Shown here piece by piece: positions 17,691-26,124 of a stretch of 64,000 bases of DNA. Numbering within the stretch: position 1 is the stretch's first letter; the number at the start of each line of letters is the position of its first letter. This stretch comes from Gammaproteobacteria bacterium UBA2675 (GTDB taxonomy: Bacteria; Pseudomonadota; Gammaproteobacteria; Pseudomonadales; Pseudohongiellaceae): contig DEMH01000004.1 in NCBI GenBank assembly GCA_002354805.1, forward strand, positions 1-64,000, in the 5' to 3' direction. Both the position numbers and the translations under genes were made by a program. Under the pieces are notes generated by a model, which saw only the letters and a program-made list of their open reading frames with translations, had not been told where the DNA came from and ran no database searches.

Positions 17691-18815
17691 ATGCGAATAC
17701 TGGGCCTTGAGACCTCCTGTGATGAAACAGGTGTCGCAATCTATGACAGCGAGCAGGGCCTGCTGGGTGACGCACTTTACAGCCAGGTAGAAATGCATGC
17801 GCGCTACGGCGGCGTTATTCCGGAACTGGCGTCGCGAGACCATATCCGCAAAACACTGCCGATGATCCGGCAGCTGCTGGACGAGAAAGATATCTCCGTG
17901 TCTTCCATTGACGGCATTGCCTACACATCAGGACCTGGACTTGTTGGTGCTTTGCTGGTTGGTGCGGCGCTGGGGCGATCGCTGGCCATGGCGTGGAATG
18001 TGCCGGCAGTTGGTGTGCATCACATGGAAGGACACCTGCTTGCGCCAATGCTCGAGGAAGATCCACCGCAGTTCCCATTCGTGGCATTGCTGGTATCTGG
18101 CGGTCATACCCAGTTGGTGGCCGTGCAGGGAATCGGTCAATACACATTGCTGGGTGAATCTCTGGACGATGCTGCTGGTGAAGCCTTTGACAAGGTCGCC
18201 AAAATGCTGGGGCTGGCGTATCCAGGCGGTCCCCGCGTGGCTGCACTTGCCCAGCAAGGTCAGGCGGGGCGCTTCAAGTTTCCGCGACCCATGACCAATC
18301 GCCCGGGACTGGATTTCAGTTTCAGCGGACTGAAGACCTATGTTCGCAACACACTTGAATCACTGGCGGATGCGCCTGGCGGGCTGACGGAACAGGATCG
18401 TGCTGACGTGGCATTGGCCTTTGAGGAGGCGGTAGTGCAGACACTGGTCATCAAGTGTCGCAGAGCCCTTGAGCACACAGGCATGAAGTCACTGGTTATC
18501 GCTGGCGGTGTCAGTGCCAACATACGTCTGCGCGCTGGCCTGCAAAAGATGGTTGAGTCCCAGCGCAGCAAGCTGTTCTATGCCAAACCCAGATTCTGTA
18601 CTGATAATGGCGCCATGATTGCCTATGCCGGCTGTCAACGGCTGATGGCCGGGCAGCGCGAGGGGCTCGCCATCCGGGCGCGGGCACGCTGGCCAATGAG
18701 CACATTGTCGCCTCTGTCGGCATTCAACAGGCTGGTTGATCCAGCATCCGGGCTGTCTATACCCGTAAATGCTGATCAGCAGGCAGGCAGTAGTCACAAT
18801 GCGAGGGCGGAATAA
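17691..18815 (+). CDS. tsaD: tRNA N6-adenosine threonylcarbamoyltransferase TsaD
   Basis: Transfers the threonylcarbamoyl group to A37 of ANN-decoding tRNAs, with TsaB/TsaE. 374 residues. The start MRILGLETSCDETGVAIY is the family N-terminus; metal-binding His111 and His115 lie in HHMEGH; VSGGHTQL and the PGLDFSFSGLKT loop are present. After the usual end (RARWPMSTL, about residue 337) there is a C-terminal tail of about 35 polar residues that most family members (about 340 aa) lack. Divergent from rpsU, and it overlaps folB by one base (TAATG), so the two genes are translationally linked. plsY, which often sits here in Pseudomonas, is missing. Confidence 0.97.
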   Translation: MRILGLETSCDETGVAIYDSEQGLLGDALYSQVEMHARYGGVIPELASRDHIRKTLPMIRQLLDEKDISVSSIDGIAYTSGPGLVGALLVGAALGRSLAMAWNVPAVGVHHMEGHLLAPMLEEDPPQFPFVALLVSGGHTQLVAVQGIGQYTLLGESLDDAAGEAFDKVAKMLGLAYPGGPRVAALAQQGQAGRFKFPRPMTNRPGLDFSFSGLKTYVRNTLESLADAPGGLTEQDRADVALAFEEAVVQTLVIKCRRALEHTGMKSLVIAGGVSANIRLRAGLQKMVESQRSKLFYAKPRFCTDNGAMIAYAGCQRLMAGQREGLAIRARARWPMSTLSPLSAFNRLVDPASGLSIPVNADQQAGSSHNARAE

Positions 18816-19177
18816 TGGATATCGTTTATATTAGAGAGCTTGAAATACAGACGGTCATCGGCATCTATGACTGGGAGCGCAAGATCCGTCAAACAGTCAG
18901 TCTTGACCTGGACATGGCTACCGATATCAGGGCAGCCGCCAGTACTGAGGATATCAGTAACACGCTGGATTATAAGGCGGTATCCAAACGGCTGATCGCG
19001 TATATTGAAGAGGCCGAGTTTTTGTTGATTGAGACAATGGCAGAGCGAGTGGCTGAGCTGGTGCTTGCAGAGTTTCCAGTGAACTGGCTGCGGCTGCGAG
19101 TGGGCAAACCAGGCGCGGTCACCGGAGCGCGGGATGTTGGTGTGATCATTGAGCGGGGCGAACAGCCCCAGGCCTGA
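18815..19177 (+). CDS. folB: Dihydroneopterin aldolase
   Basis: Folate synthesis: converts dihydroneopterin to 6-hydroxymethyl-dihydropterin (some FolB enzymes also epimerise the substrate). 120 residues, the family length; sequence landmarks are IRELEIQTVIGIYDWERKIR at the start, the active-site region TLDYKAVSKRL and KPGAVTGARDVGVIIER at the end. The ATG shares a base with the tsaD stop. The product feeds FolK, encoded 80 bp downstream. Confidence 0.96.
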   Translation: MDIVYIRELEIQTVIGIYDWERKIRQTVSLDLDMATDIRAAASTEDISNTLDYKAVSKRLIAYIEEAEFLLIETMAERVAELVLAEFPVNWLRLRVGKPGAVTGARDVGVIIERGEQPQA

Positions 19178-19257
19178 TTCCTGTCAAATTAAATGGGAGC
19201 TGACGATGCGGGGTATGCGGATCAGTCAGATAACCCACCAGAAGAAGAAGGATAGTC

Positions 19258-19779
19258 ATGACTTGCCTGACACTTGGACTGGGCAGCAATCAACAGGCGC
19301 ATTTTCACATGCGACAGGCCCTGGATGGCCTGCAGCACTATTTCGGCGATCTGTTGCTTTCAAGTGTGTTCGAGAGCGAGGCTGTCGGGTTTGATGGCAG
19401 CAATTTTCTGAACATGGTGGTGGTCTGTGACACAAGGCTGTCGCTGACCGACATCAATGACATTATCAAATCACTGGAAGATGCCAATGGCCGACGCAGG
19501 GGCGGTCCCCGCTTCGCATCCAGAACACTGGATATCGATATACTCACCTATGATGATCTGCACGGTGAATATGAGGGTATTGTTTTGCCGCGTCCGGAAA
19601 TCACTGCCAATGCCTTTGTGCTCTGGCCTATGGCGCAGGTGTGCGGCAACAAGGTCGACCCGGACTCGGGGCTCAGCTATCAGCAGTTGTGGGATGCCTA
19701 CGACAAGAGTCGGCAGCGGCTGTGGCCGATTGATTTTGAGTGGCAGGGGCGTCGCGTGTCCCGCGCTACCCCAGCCTGA
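19258..19779 (+). CDS. folK: 6-hydroxymethyl-dihydropterin pyrophosphokinase (HPPK)
   Basis: Transfers pyrophosphate from ATP to 6-hydroxymethyl-dihydropterin, the step after FolB. 173 residues. LTLGLGSNQQAH is the family N-terminus; FASRTLDIDIL contains the Asp pair that binds Mg-ATP; LPRPEITANAFVLWPMA is the pterin-side loop. The ATG at 19258 follows AAGAAGGAT. It forms a tsaD-folB-folK operon and ends at a hairpin shared with the convergent permease. folP is not in this window. Confidence 0.96.
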   Translation: MTCLTLGLGSNQQAHFHMRQALDGLQHYFGDLLLSSVFESEAVGFDGSNFLNMVVVCDTRLSLTDINDIIKSLEDANGRRRGGPRFASRTLDIDILTYDDLHGEYEGIVLPRPEITANAFVLWPMAQVCGNKVDPDSGLSYQQLWDAYDKSRQRLWPIDFEWQGRRVSRATPA

Positions 19780-19793
19780 TACTTAATTCTTCA

Positions 19794-19814
19794 GGGCGAG
19801 CACTCAGCTCGCCC
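19794..19814. terminator. Convergent hairpin between folK and the permease
   Basis: A perfect 8-bp stem GGGCGAGC/GCTCGCCC (19794-19801 with 19807-19814) and a 5-nt loop lie in the 40-bp convergent gap. There is no clear T tract on either side, so termination strength is uncertain. Confidence 0.45.
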
Positions 19815-19819
19815 CGCCC

Positions 19820-21226
19820 TCATTGACTGCCGGACTCCGCTTCCGAGGCGGGCTCGACAGGGCTCGAGGTTTTTTTGAGAAATACATGTGGCCCGACTAC
19901 TACAGCGATAGTCGCCAGTCCGGCCAGCAGGCCTGTCCAGGGATCAAACAGAGCAAAGGCCATGGCGGTCAGCACCATGGCGCCGCGTTCGGTGCTGTCG
20001 GTTACTGTGGTCAGTGCCAGGGTCGCGCAGGCAAAGCCAGTCAGTAACAAAGTCACTGCCAGTGCGATAGGCAGCAGTGGCTGCAGTAGTGTCACGATTG
20101 GCAGCACAATAAACAGCACCGGGAAGCCATAGACATAGTAGGCAGAGATGCCGTCAAAAATGGAGTCCATCTTGTCGCGGCCCGAGACCCAGCGCTTCAG
20201 AACAATGACCTGAATACCGGTCCACAACACGCCCTGTGTCCCGAAGAAAGGTGCGACCACCGCCATTGCCGCGTTGCGAATGCCAGTGGACATATGCAGA
20301 CGGTTGCTGTTGACGTCCAGCTTTTCGTCTTTCCGCATGGGCTGGGCGTTCTTGATCATTTCCTCGCCGGTTACGACATCACCGAAAAACAGGATGTAGG
20401 TAATAAATGCCAGCGGCAATGCTTCGATGAACATGGCAGGGTCCGGCCAGCCGATCACCAGCGGAGATGCCTTTTGCCACAATGAGGCTGTCAACGTCGG
20501 CACATCGAGGAAACCACTGCGGATATTGAACTCCATCTCGCCGGTAAAGAAACCCACAAAGCCGGCAACGAGGAAGGCCGGCAGCAGCCCCAGGCCAGCA
20601 ATCTTTGCGAGGATTGGCATTTGCGCCGCCTGTCGCTGGAATGGTTTCGAAAAGGTCAGGAACATGCAAAGTGCCAGCGATGCAACGGCTGCGATCGGTG
20701 TCAGGTTCAGTGCACTGGCGGCATCACTGGGGTCGAAAATACGGATGAAGGCTGCCACTGCGGCGCCCAGGATGATGCCGCCTTTGAGCACGTTTGGCAC
20801 CCAGGCGACAAGTTTTGCCCCGAAGCCGGTCACCCCCAGAATAAACAGCAGTGCCGCAAAGTTTAGCGAGAGCGCAGTCATCAACTGGAACTGCTCTTCG
20901 GGTGTGTTGCCGCCGCCAAGCACAAAAGCAAAGATGAACGGCAGTGCCGGTGTCAGCCAGCCGGGTGCGACCGGGTCGCCGAATAGAAGCCAGGCGGCAG
21001 AAATCAGCAGGGTGTGATACATGGCCATGGTGACCGCTTCTTCAAAGGTCAGGCCAAATGATGCGGTCATGACAGGAACCAACGCCAGGCCGGTCGCTCC
21101 GGCGACGCAGATTCCCTGCAAAAACTCCGGCAGCGCGAACCGGGCGTGTATAAATGGAATGCGCAACACAAAGGGGCCCCATTTGATCCCGGGTTGTACA
21201 TCCCCTTCTCGTCGATTGGTCAGCAT
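19820..21226 (-). CDS. Polytopic permease, probable xanthine/uracil- or sulfate-permease-like fold
   Basis: A 468-residue membrane protein from the ATG at 21226 (MLTNRREGDV); the frame also runs to a TTG at 21280, which is less likely. About 12-14 hydrophobic segments are seen. The arrangement, with MTASFGLTFEEAVTMAMYHT, PALPFIFAFVLGGG and the late polar segment DVVTGEEMIKNAQPMRKDEK, recalls the NCS2/SulP-type transporters that share the UraA fold. The substrate is unknown. It stands alone between folK and folM with about 145 bp of upstream non-coding sequence, so it probably has its own promoter. Confidence 0.6.
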   Translation of the reverse strand: MLTNRREGDVQPGIKWGPFVLRIPFIHARFALPEFLQGICVAGATGLALVPVMTASFGLTFEEAVTMAMYHTLLISAAWLLFGDPVAPGWLTPALPFIFAFVLGGGNTPEEQFQLMTALSLNFAALLFILGVTGFGAKLVAWVPNVLKGGIILGAAVAAFIRIFDPSDAASALNLTPIAAVASLALCMFLTFSKPFQRQAAQMPILAKIAGLGLLPAFLVAGFVGFFTGEMEFNIRSGFLDVPTLTASLWQKASPLVIGWPDPAMFIEALPLAFITYILFFGDVVTGEEMIKNAQPMRKDEKLDVNSNRLHMSTGIRNAAMAVVAPFFGTQGVLWTGIQVIVLKRWVSGRDKMDSIFDGISAYYVYGFPVLFIVLPIVTLLQPLLPIALAVTLLLTGFACATLALTTVTDSTERGAMVLTAMAFALFDPWTGLLAGLATIAVVVGPHVFLKKTSSPVEPASEAESGSQ

Positions 21227-21370
21227 AGTCGGAGTCTCATTATTGTAGATGTTATTAGGTGACCGCCTGATCTTAACCAACTAGATTGGTCAGGGCAAAG
21301 GTATTCGTCGAGAAATTGAATGTATTCATCTAGTGAATGGTTGTCAGAGATGGCAGTGATGCTGAGCAGC

Positions 21371-22135
21371 TCAGGCCAGCGCGCGGCCGCCATCGACACG
21401 GATGTTTTCACCCGTGATGTAGTGACCTTGAGTGGCGAGGAAAAACACGGTAGCCGCGATATCGTCCTCCGTTCCCAGTCGTCCTGCTGGAATGCCTGCC
21501 AGGATCTGCTGACGTTTTTCTGCATCCTCGTCCGCATCACTGGCATGCTCGGGCCATAGAATCGCGCCAGGTGAAACAGAATTGACACGAACCGCAGGTG
21601 CCAGCTCCCGCGCCAGAGACTGGGTCATGGCCAGCAGTGCAGCCTTGGCCATGGTGTAGGGAGTGAAGCCTGCCATACCCCGCTCGGCGTTCATATCGGC
21701 CAGATTGACGATACAGCCGCGAGTTTCGGTCAACGCCGGCGCCAGCGCCTGGCTCAGAAACAACGGGGCACAGGCATTGCTGCCCATCAGCTGGTGCCAT
21801 TGCTGGGTTGTGATTGTACCCAGGGGGGTCGGGAAAAAGCTGCTGGCATTGTTGACCAGTACGTCCAGGCGACCAAAGGCTGCCAGTGCCTGCTCCGCCA
21901 GCTTTGTCACTTGTTCAAAGTCATCAAGGTCGGCCTGCAGAGTGACGGCTGACTCTGGTCGAACGCGATTGAACTCGTCACGAAGTGAGTTTGCAGCCTG
22001 AAGCGACCGCCGATAATGAATGATCACTCTAAATCCCTGGTCATGAAAATGCCTGGCTGTGCGTGCACCAATACGTTGTGCCGCGCCGGTAATTATCACT
22101 ACCGGGCTTTGGCCTGCCGGATCACTTACTGTCAT
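21371..22135 (-). CDS. folM: Pteridine/dihydromonapterin reductase, SDR family
   Basis: A 254-residue short-chain dehydrogenase with the pteridine reductase signature: NADPH-binding TGAAQRIGARTA (residues 16-27), NNASSFFPTPLG, and the catalytic YTMAK. The Arg in the glycine-rich motif and the SSFFPTPLG loop separate FolM/PTR1-like enzymes from ordinary FabG-type reductases. It reduces dihydromonapterin or dihydrofolate to the tetrahydro form. It overlaps the cca stop by four bases (ATGA), so it is co-translated with cca. This fits a folate theme together with folB-folK nearby, although those are on the other strand. Confidence 0.85.
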   Translation of the reverse strand: MTVSDPAGQSPVVIITGAAQRIGARTARHFHDQGFRVIIHYRRSLQAANSLRDEFNRVRPESAVTLQADLDDFEQVTKLAEQALAAFGRLDVLVNNASSFFPTPLGTITTQQWHQLMGSNACAPLFLSQALAPALTETRGCIVNLADMNAERGMAGFTPYTMAKAALLAMTQSLARELAPAVRVNSVSPGAILWPEHASDADEDAEKRQQILAGIPAGRLGTEDDIAATVFFLATQGHYITGENIRVDGGRALA

Positions 22136-23382
22136 GCTTCGGGCTCGCTGCTGGTTTGTTGTGGTACGCCGGCAATGGCGCGCTGACGTGCCTGTTGCAG
22201 TCGTTGCCGGATCTGCTCGCCGGTTGGGCGATCCTCGCTGTCCTTCAACAGTTCTGCAACCCTGACAGCATTGGCTGCCTGGAATGCGGCGCGCAGGTAG
22301 TCTGTCTGCGGGTAGTCGCGTGTCTCAAAACCGGTGCGCCCGCGGGCATCAGACTCGCAGGCAACCAGGAATGGCTCCAGCCGCTCTGGCCTGCGAAACA
22401 CATCCAGTGCATTAAACAGTTTCAGGACCGTTGCCGGCTTGAGTTCCAGGGCGCGATGGCAGTGTGTGTGATATTCGCAACAGTGTCGGGCCAGCGCCCG
22501 ATAATCGTTGGGGACTCGCAGCCGGTCACACAGCTCATCAATCAGCGCCAGTCCGCGGTGTTCGTGGGCGATGTGGCGCGGCCACTCAGTGGCAGGCGTC
22601 AGCCCCTTGCCGACGTCGTGAACCAGCACGGCAAATCGGACGATGGGATCCTCGCTTAGCCGGCAGGCCTGGCGAAGACTCATGAGGGTATGAATACCGG
22701 TGTCGATCTCCGGGTGCCAGCGTTCAGGCTGAGGAATGCCGAACAGGGCGTCTACCTCGGGTAAAATCTGTGCGAGGGCCTGGCAGTCGCGCAGTACCTC
22801 TACAAAGACTGCAGCGCCAGGCTGGGCCATGGCCAACTGGACCTCGCGCCAGACACGCTCAGGGGTCAGTGTTTGCAATTCGCCGCTGGCAGCCATGTCA
22901 TGCATCAGCTGCATGGTGTCATCGGCGACGCTGAAACCGAATGGTTGAAAGCGAGCCGCAAAGCGGGCCACACGCAATACCCGCAGCGGATCCTCACTGA
23001 AAGCCGGGGATACGTGGCGTAATTTGCGTTGCTCCAGGTCTCTGGCACCGCCCCAAGGGTCGATCAGATTGCCTTCAGCGTCCTGCGCCATGGCGTTGAT
23101 CGTGAGATCTCGCCGCTGCAGATCCTGTTCCAGCGTGACATCGGGAGCTGCATGCACTACAAAGCCTTTGTAGCCCGTACCGGATTTTCGCTCGGTGCGC
23201 GCCAGAGCATATTCTTCTTTGCTCTTCGGGTGCAGGAATACCGGGAAATCCTTGCCAACCTGCTGGTAGCCCTGTGCCAGCATGTCATCCACAGTGGCAC
23301 CGACCACGACCCAGTCACGGTCGTAGCCAGTCAGGTTCAGCAGTTGGTCGCGGACGGCGCCGCCGACAAGATAGGTTTGCAT
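22132..23382 (-). CDS. cca: CCA-adding tRNA nucleotidyltransferase (multifunctional CCA protein)
   Basis: Adds or repairs the 3' CCA of tRNAs. 416 residues: N-terminal nucleotidyltransferase domain with YLVGGAVRDQLLN and the GYDRDWVVVGA metal site, RRDLTINAMA, and the nucleotide-binding segment EDPLRVLRVARFAARF. An HD-type domain (FAVLVHDVGKGLTPATEWPR...HEHRG, about 231-275) is present, as in the gammaproteobacterial bifunctional enzyme that also has phosphohydrolase activity. It lies 13 bp after apaH and overlaps folM. The tRNA in this window already encodes its CCA, so the main role would be repair. Confidence 0.97.
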   Translation of the reverse strand: MQTYLVGGAVRDQLLNLTGYDRDWVVVGATVDDMLAQGYQQVGKDFPVFLHPKSKEEYALARTERKSGTGYKGFVVHAAPDVTLEQDLQRRDLTINAMAQDAEGNLIDPWGGARDLEQRKLRHVSPAFSEDPLRVLRVARFAARFQPFGFSVADDTMQLMHDMAASGELQTLTPERVWREVQLAMAQPGAAVFVEVLRDCQALAQILPEVDALFGIPQPERWHPEIDTGIHTLMSLRQACRLSEDPIVRFAVLVHDVGKGLTPATEWPRHIAHEHRGLALIDELCDRLRVPNDYRALARHCCEYHTHCHRALELKPATVLKLFNALDVFRRPERLEPFLVACESDARGRTGFETRDYPQTDYLRAAFQAANAVRVAELLKDSEDRPTGEQIRQRLQQARQRAIAGVPQQTSSEPEA

Positions 23383-23395
23383 GGCGCTGAGTCTA

Positions 23396-24217
23396 TCAGA
23401 CGCTGTAGAGTTTGTGGTCTTCCAGACACATCATGGTCAATTCGCGGCCCCACACACAGCCGGTGTCGAGTGCAAAGACATGGTCCTTACCGGTAATGCC
23501 CTGCAGCGCAGCCCAGTGCCCGAACAGGATATTGACCTCAGGAGTTATCTGCTCGTACTCGAACCAGGGCCGGAAACCCTCTGGTGCGTTATTGGCCCCT
23601 TCTTTGATGGTAAAGTCCATCTTGCCCTTGGAATTACAGAAGCGCAGGCGTGTCATGTAGTTGGTGATCAGGCGCAGGCGTCGATAGCCGGTAACCTCAT
23701 CACGCCATCGGGCCGGCTTGTTGCCGTACATCTTGGTGAGGAATTTTTTAAAGTCGCTGCCGCGCAGAACCAGCTCTACTTCAGCGGCAAGATCCAGTGT
23801 TTTCTGCAATGTCCAGCCAGGAGCAACACCCGCGTGTACCATCAGATAATGCTCCACACCCTGCTGCGTCGGGACACAGTCATAGTGCGCCAGTGGTTTT
23901 TGGCGCAACCAGTCTGCCAGTTCGGCGCAGTCTGGCGCGGCCAGCAATTGGTCGAGGGTGTGGCGGTTGCTGACATCATCAGGTGCGCAGCCATAAAACA
24001 GCGCCAGAAAATGCAGGTCGTGATTTCCCAGCACAATAGTTGCTGACTCACCCATGTCCCGCAGGTAGCGCAGGGTATCCAGAGACTTCGGGCCACGATT
24101 GATCAGGTCACCGACGCACCAGAGTTCGTCGGTTCCGATCTTGAAATCCACCGCTTTGAGCAGCTTGCGCAGGGGCTTGTAACAGCCCTGTATGTCACCA
24201 ATGGCGTAGGTAGCCAT
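23396..24217 (-). CDS. apaH: Symmetrical bis(5'-nucleosyl)-tetraphosphatase ApaH
   Basis: Hydrolyses Ap4A to two ADP; loss of ApaH in E. coli raises dinucleoside polyphosphates and affects RNA capping and stress. 273 residues with the PPP-phosphatase metal motifs: GDIQGCYKPL (the usual GDxHG seen as GDIQG), GDLINRGP and GNHDLHFLA. The ATG at 24217 starts 40 bp after the rsmA stop. In enterics apaG sits between rsmA and apaH; there is no room for it here. Confidence 0.96.
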   Translation of the reverse strand: MATYAIGDIQGCYKPLRKLLKAVDFKIGTDELWCVGDLINRGPKSLDTLRYLRDMGESATIVLGNHDLHFLALFYGCAPDDVSNRHTLDQLLAAPDCAELADWLRQKPLAHYDCVPTQQGVEHYLMVHAGVAPGWTLQKTLDLAAEVELVLRGSDFKKFLTKMYGNKPARWRDEVTGYRRLRLITNYMTRLRFCNSKGKMDFTIKEGANNAPEGFRPWFEYEQITPEVNILFGHWAALQGITGKDHVFALDTGCVWGRELTMMCLEDHKLYSV

Positions 24218-24257
24218 CAGCGTCTAGCCCTTTTGTTCGTGTCAGTGCCAGGTGACT

Positions 24258-25082
24258 TCATTGATCGTCCGCTGCTTTTTGTCTGATCAGTGCATTCGAC
24301 AGGTTTACGTAGTCTGCCAGCGACAGGTTCTCGGGGCGAAGCCCAAGATCGACGGGCAGATCGCCCACACCAAACTCCTGCATCACGCGCTTGAGGCCAT
24401 TGCGCAGGGTTTTGCGACGTTGCGAAAATGCGTCACGCACCACGCGCTCGAACAGCGCAATATCCGCCGCCACGCATGGTTTTTCACGCCACGGGCGAAG
24501 CCGCACAATGGCTGAGGTTACTTTTGGTGCTGGTCGAAAAGCGCCGGGTGGAACATCAAAAAGATGGTCGATCTGGCAGTGATACTGAGCCATGATGGAG
24601 AGTCTGCCGTACTGCGGGTCTCCGCTTTGGGCAGCCAGTCGTTGAACCACTTCAAGTTGCAGCATGAACAGCATGTCGTCTATAAGCGGCTCATACTCCA
24701 GCAAATGGAATATGCAGGGTGTTGAGATGTTGTAGGGCAGGTTGCCAACGATACGCAGGCTGCGCGCCTGATCGGAGAGCGTGCCGAGGTCAAATTTAAG
24801 TACATCCTGCTGATGCAGGGAAAAAGTCTGCTGGTCAGCGAATCGCTGTGTCAACCATTGCGCCAGGTCGCGATCAAGTTCGATAGCGTCAACGCGGGCG
24901 CCACTTTCAACCAGCGGACCGGTAATGGCAGCCTGGCCTGGACCGATCTCAACGATACGCTGATCAATCTTCGGCGCAATTGCCAGCAGGATGCGCTGAA
25001 TGACATTTTGATCATGCAGAAAATTCTGTCCGAACCGCTTGCGTGCGCGGTGCTCGGGCAGAGACATGGCAGGCGTGGTCAT
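24258..25082 (-). CDS. rsmA: 16S rRNA dimethyladenosine transferase RsmA (KsgA)
   Basis: Dimethylates A1518 and A1519 of 16S rRNA with SAM, a late 30S maturation step. 274 residues: RKRFGQNFLHDQNVIQRIL, SAM motif IVEIGPGQAAITGPL, acidic EL in DAIELDRDLA, and the catalytic NLPYN (VGNLPYNIST). The start overlaps the pdxA stop by four bases. It belongs to the classic lptD-surA-pdxA-rsmA-apaH operon, here without apaG. Confidence 0.97.
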   Translation of the reverse strand: MTTPAMSLPEHRARKRFGQNFLHDQNVIQRILLAIAPKIDQRIVEIGPGQAAITGPLVESGARVDAIELDRDLAQWLTQRFADQQTFSLHQQDVLKFDLGTLSDQARSLRIVGNLPYNISTPCIFHLLEYEPLIDDMLFMLQLEVVQRLAAQSGDPQYGRLSIMAQYHCQIDHLFDVPPGAFRPAPKVTSAIVRLRPWREKPCVAADIALFERVVRDAFSQRRKTLRNGLKRVMQEFGVGDLPVDLGLRPENLSLADYVNLSNALIRQKAADDQ

Positions 25083-26116
25083 AGGCTTGCTGTCGCTGGT
25101 TTGGCCTGCGAGGTGGCATTCACCATTTCGCAGGCGGTGGCAATCGCGGTCAACAGGCTGCCGGTATTCGCTTTGTCTGTGCCAGCCAGATCCAGGGCCG
25201 TGCCATGGTCCACTGATGTGCGAATGATTGGCAGCCCCAGGGTGATGTTGCTGGCCTGGCCAAAGCCGCGGTACTTTAAAACGGGCAGACCCTGATCGTG
25301 GTACATGGCCAAAACAGCATCGGCATCCTCCAGGTACTTGGGCGTGAACAAGGTGTCGGCCGGAAGTGGGCCGCGCAAATCAATACCGTCTGACCGCAAT
25401 CGGGTCAGCACAGGTTCAATGATTTCTATTTCCTCTCGTCCCAGGTGCCCACCTTCTCCTGCATGGGGATTCAGTCCGCAGACTAAAATGCGCGGATTCT
25501 GGATGCCAAACTTCTGTTGCAGGTCCTGATGCAGAATCTTGATCACCCGTGTGAGACGAGGCGCCGTAATGGCTGCAGCCACGTCTTTAAGAGGTAAGTG
25601 GGTGGTGACCAGTGCCACGCGCAGGCCGGCTGTGGCAAGCATCATCACTGTCTGTTCAACTCCACAGAAATCAGCCAGGAACTCAGTGTGCCCGGAGAAT
25701 GCGATGCCGGCATCGTTGATGACACCTTTGTGCACGGGAGCCGTCACCATTGCAGCTGCCTGACCGTCCAGACAGGCCTGCGCAGCGGTGCGCAGCGTAG
25801 CCAGCACGTAGGAAGCGTTGTCGGTCGTCAGCTGGCCCGGGATGGCCGGGCTGTTTAATGTCACGGGCAGCACGTTTAGCGTGCCGGCCTGGGCCAGGGC
25901 TGCTTCCTGGGAGTGCGGCGAGTCCGGCGTCCAGGTATTGAGTGTCAGCGGAAGCTTGAGCATCGCCGCACGCTGTTGCAGCAGCAGGGGGTCTGCCACC
26001 GCAACCAGCTTTACGCCAGCTGGCAGTGCCTGCGGTTCCTGCATGATGCGAACCAGCAGGTCAGGGCCAATACCGGCGGGCTCACCGGGTGTGATCAACA
26101 GGGGAAGGCTCACCAT
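25079..26116 (-). CDS. pdxA: 4-hydroxythreonine-4-phosphate dehydrogenase PdxA
   Basis: Oxidises 4-phosphohydroxy-L-threonine in pyridoxal 5'-phosphate synthesis (DXP-dependent route). About 345 residues; a GTG one codon upstream (26119) is an equally possible start. Landmarks: LLITPGEPAGIGPDLL at the N-terminus, GHTEFLADF with metal-binding His, LNPHAGEGGHLGREE and AMYHDQGLPVLKY with the other metal His residues. It starts about 8 bp after surA and overlaps rsmA, so it is co-translated. Confidence 0.97.
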   Translation of the reverse strand: MVSLPLLITPGEPAGIGPDLLVRIMQEPQALPAGVKLVAVADPLLLQQRAAMLKLPLTLNTWTPDSPHSQEAALAQAGTLNVLPVTLNSPAIPGQLTTDNASYVLATLRTAAQACLDGQAAAMVTAPVHKGVINDAGIAFSGHTEFLADFCGVEQTVMMLATAGLRVALVTTHLPLKDVAAAITAPRLTRVIKILHQDLQQKFGIQNPRILVCGLNPHAGEGGHLGREEIEIIEPVLTRLRSDGIDLRGPLPADTLFTPKYLEDADAVLAMYHDQGLPVLKYRGFGQASNITLGLPIIRTSVDHGTALDLAGTDKANTGSLLTAIATACEMVNATSQAKPATASL

Positions 26117-26124
26117 CACCGCCG

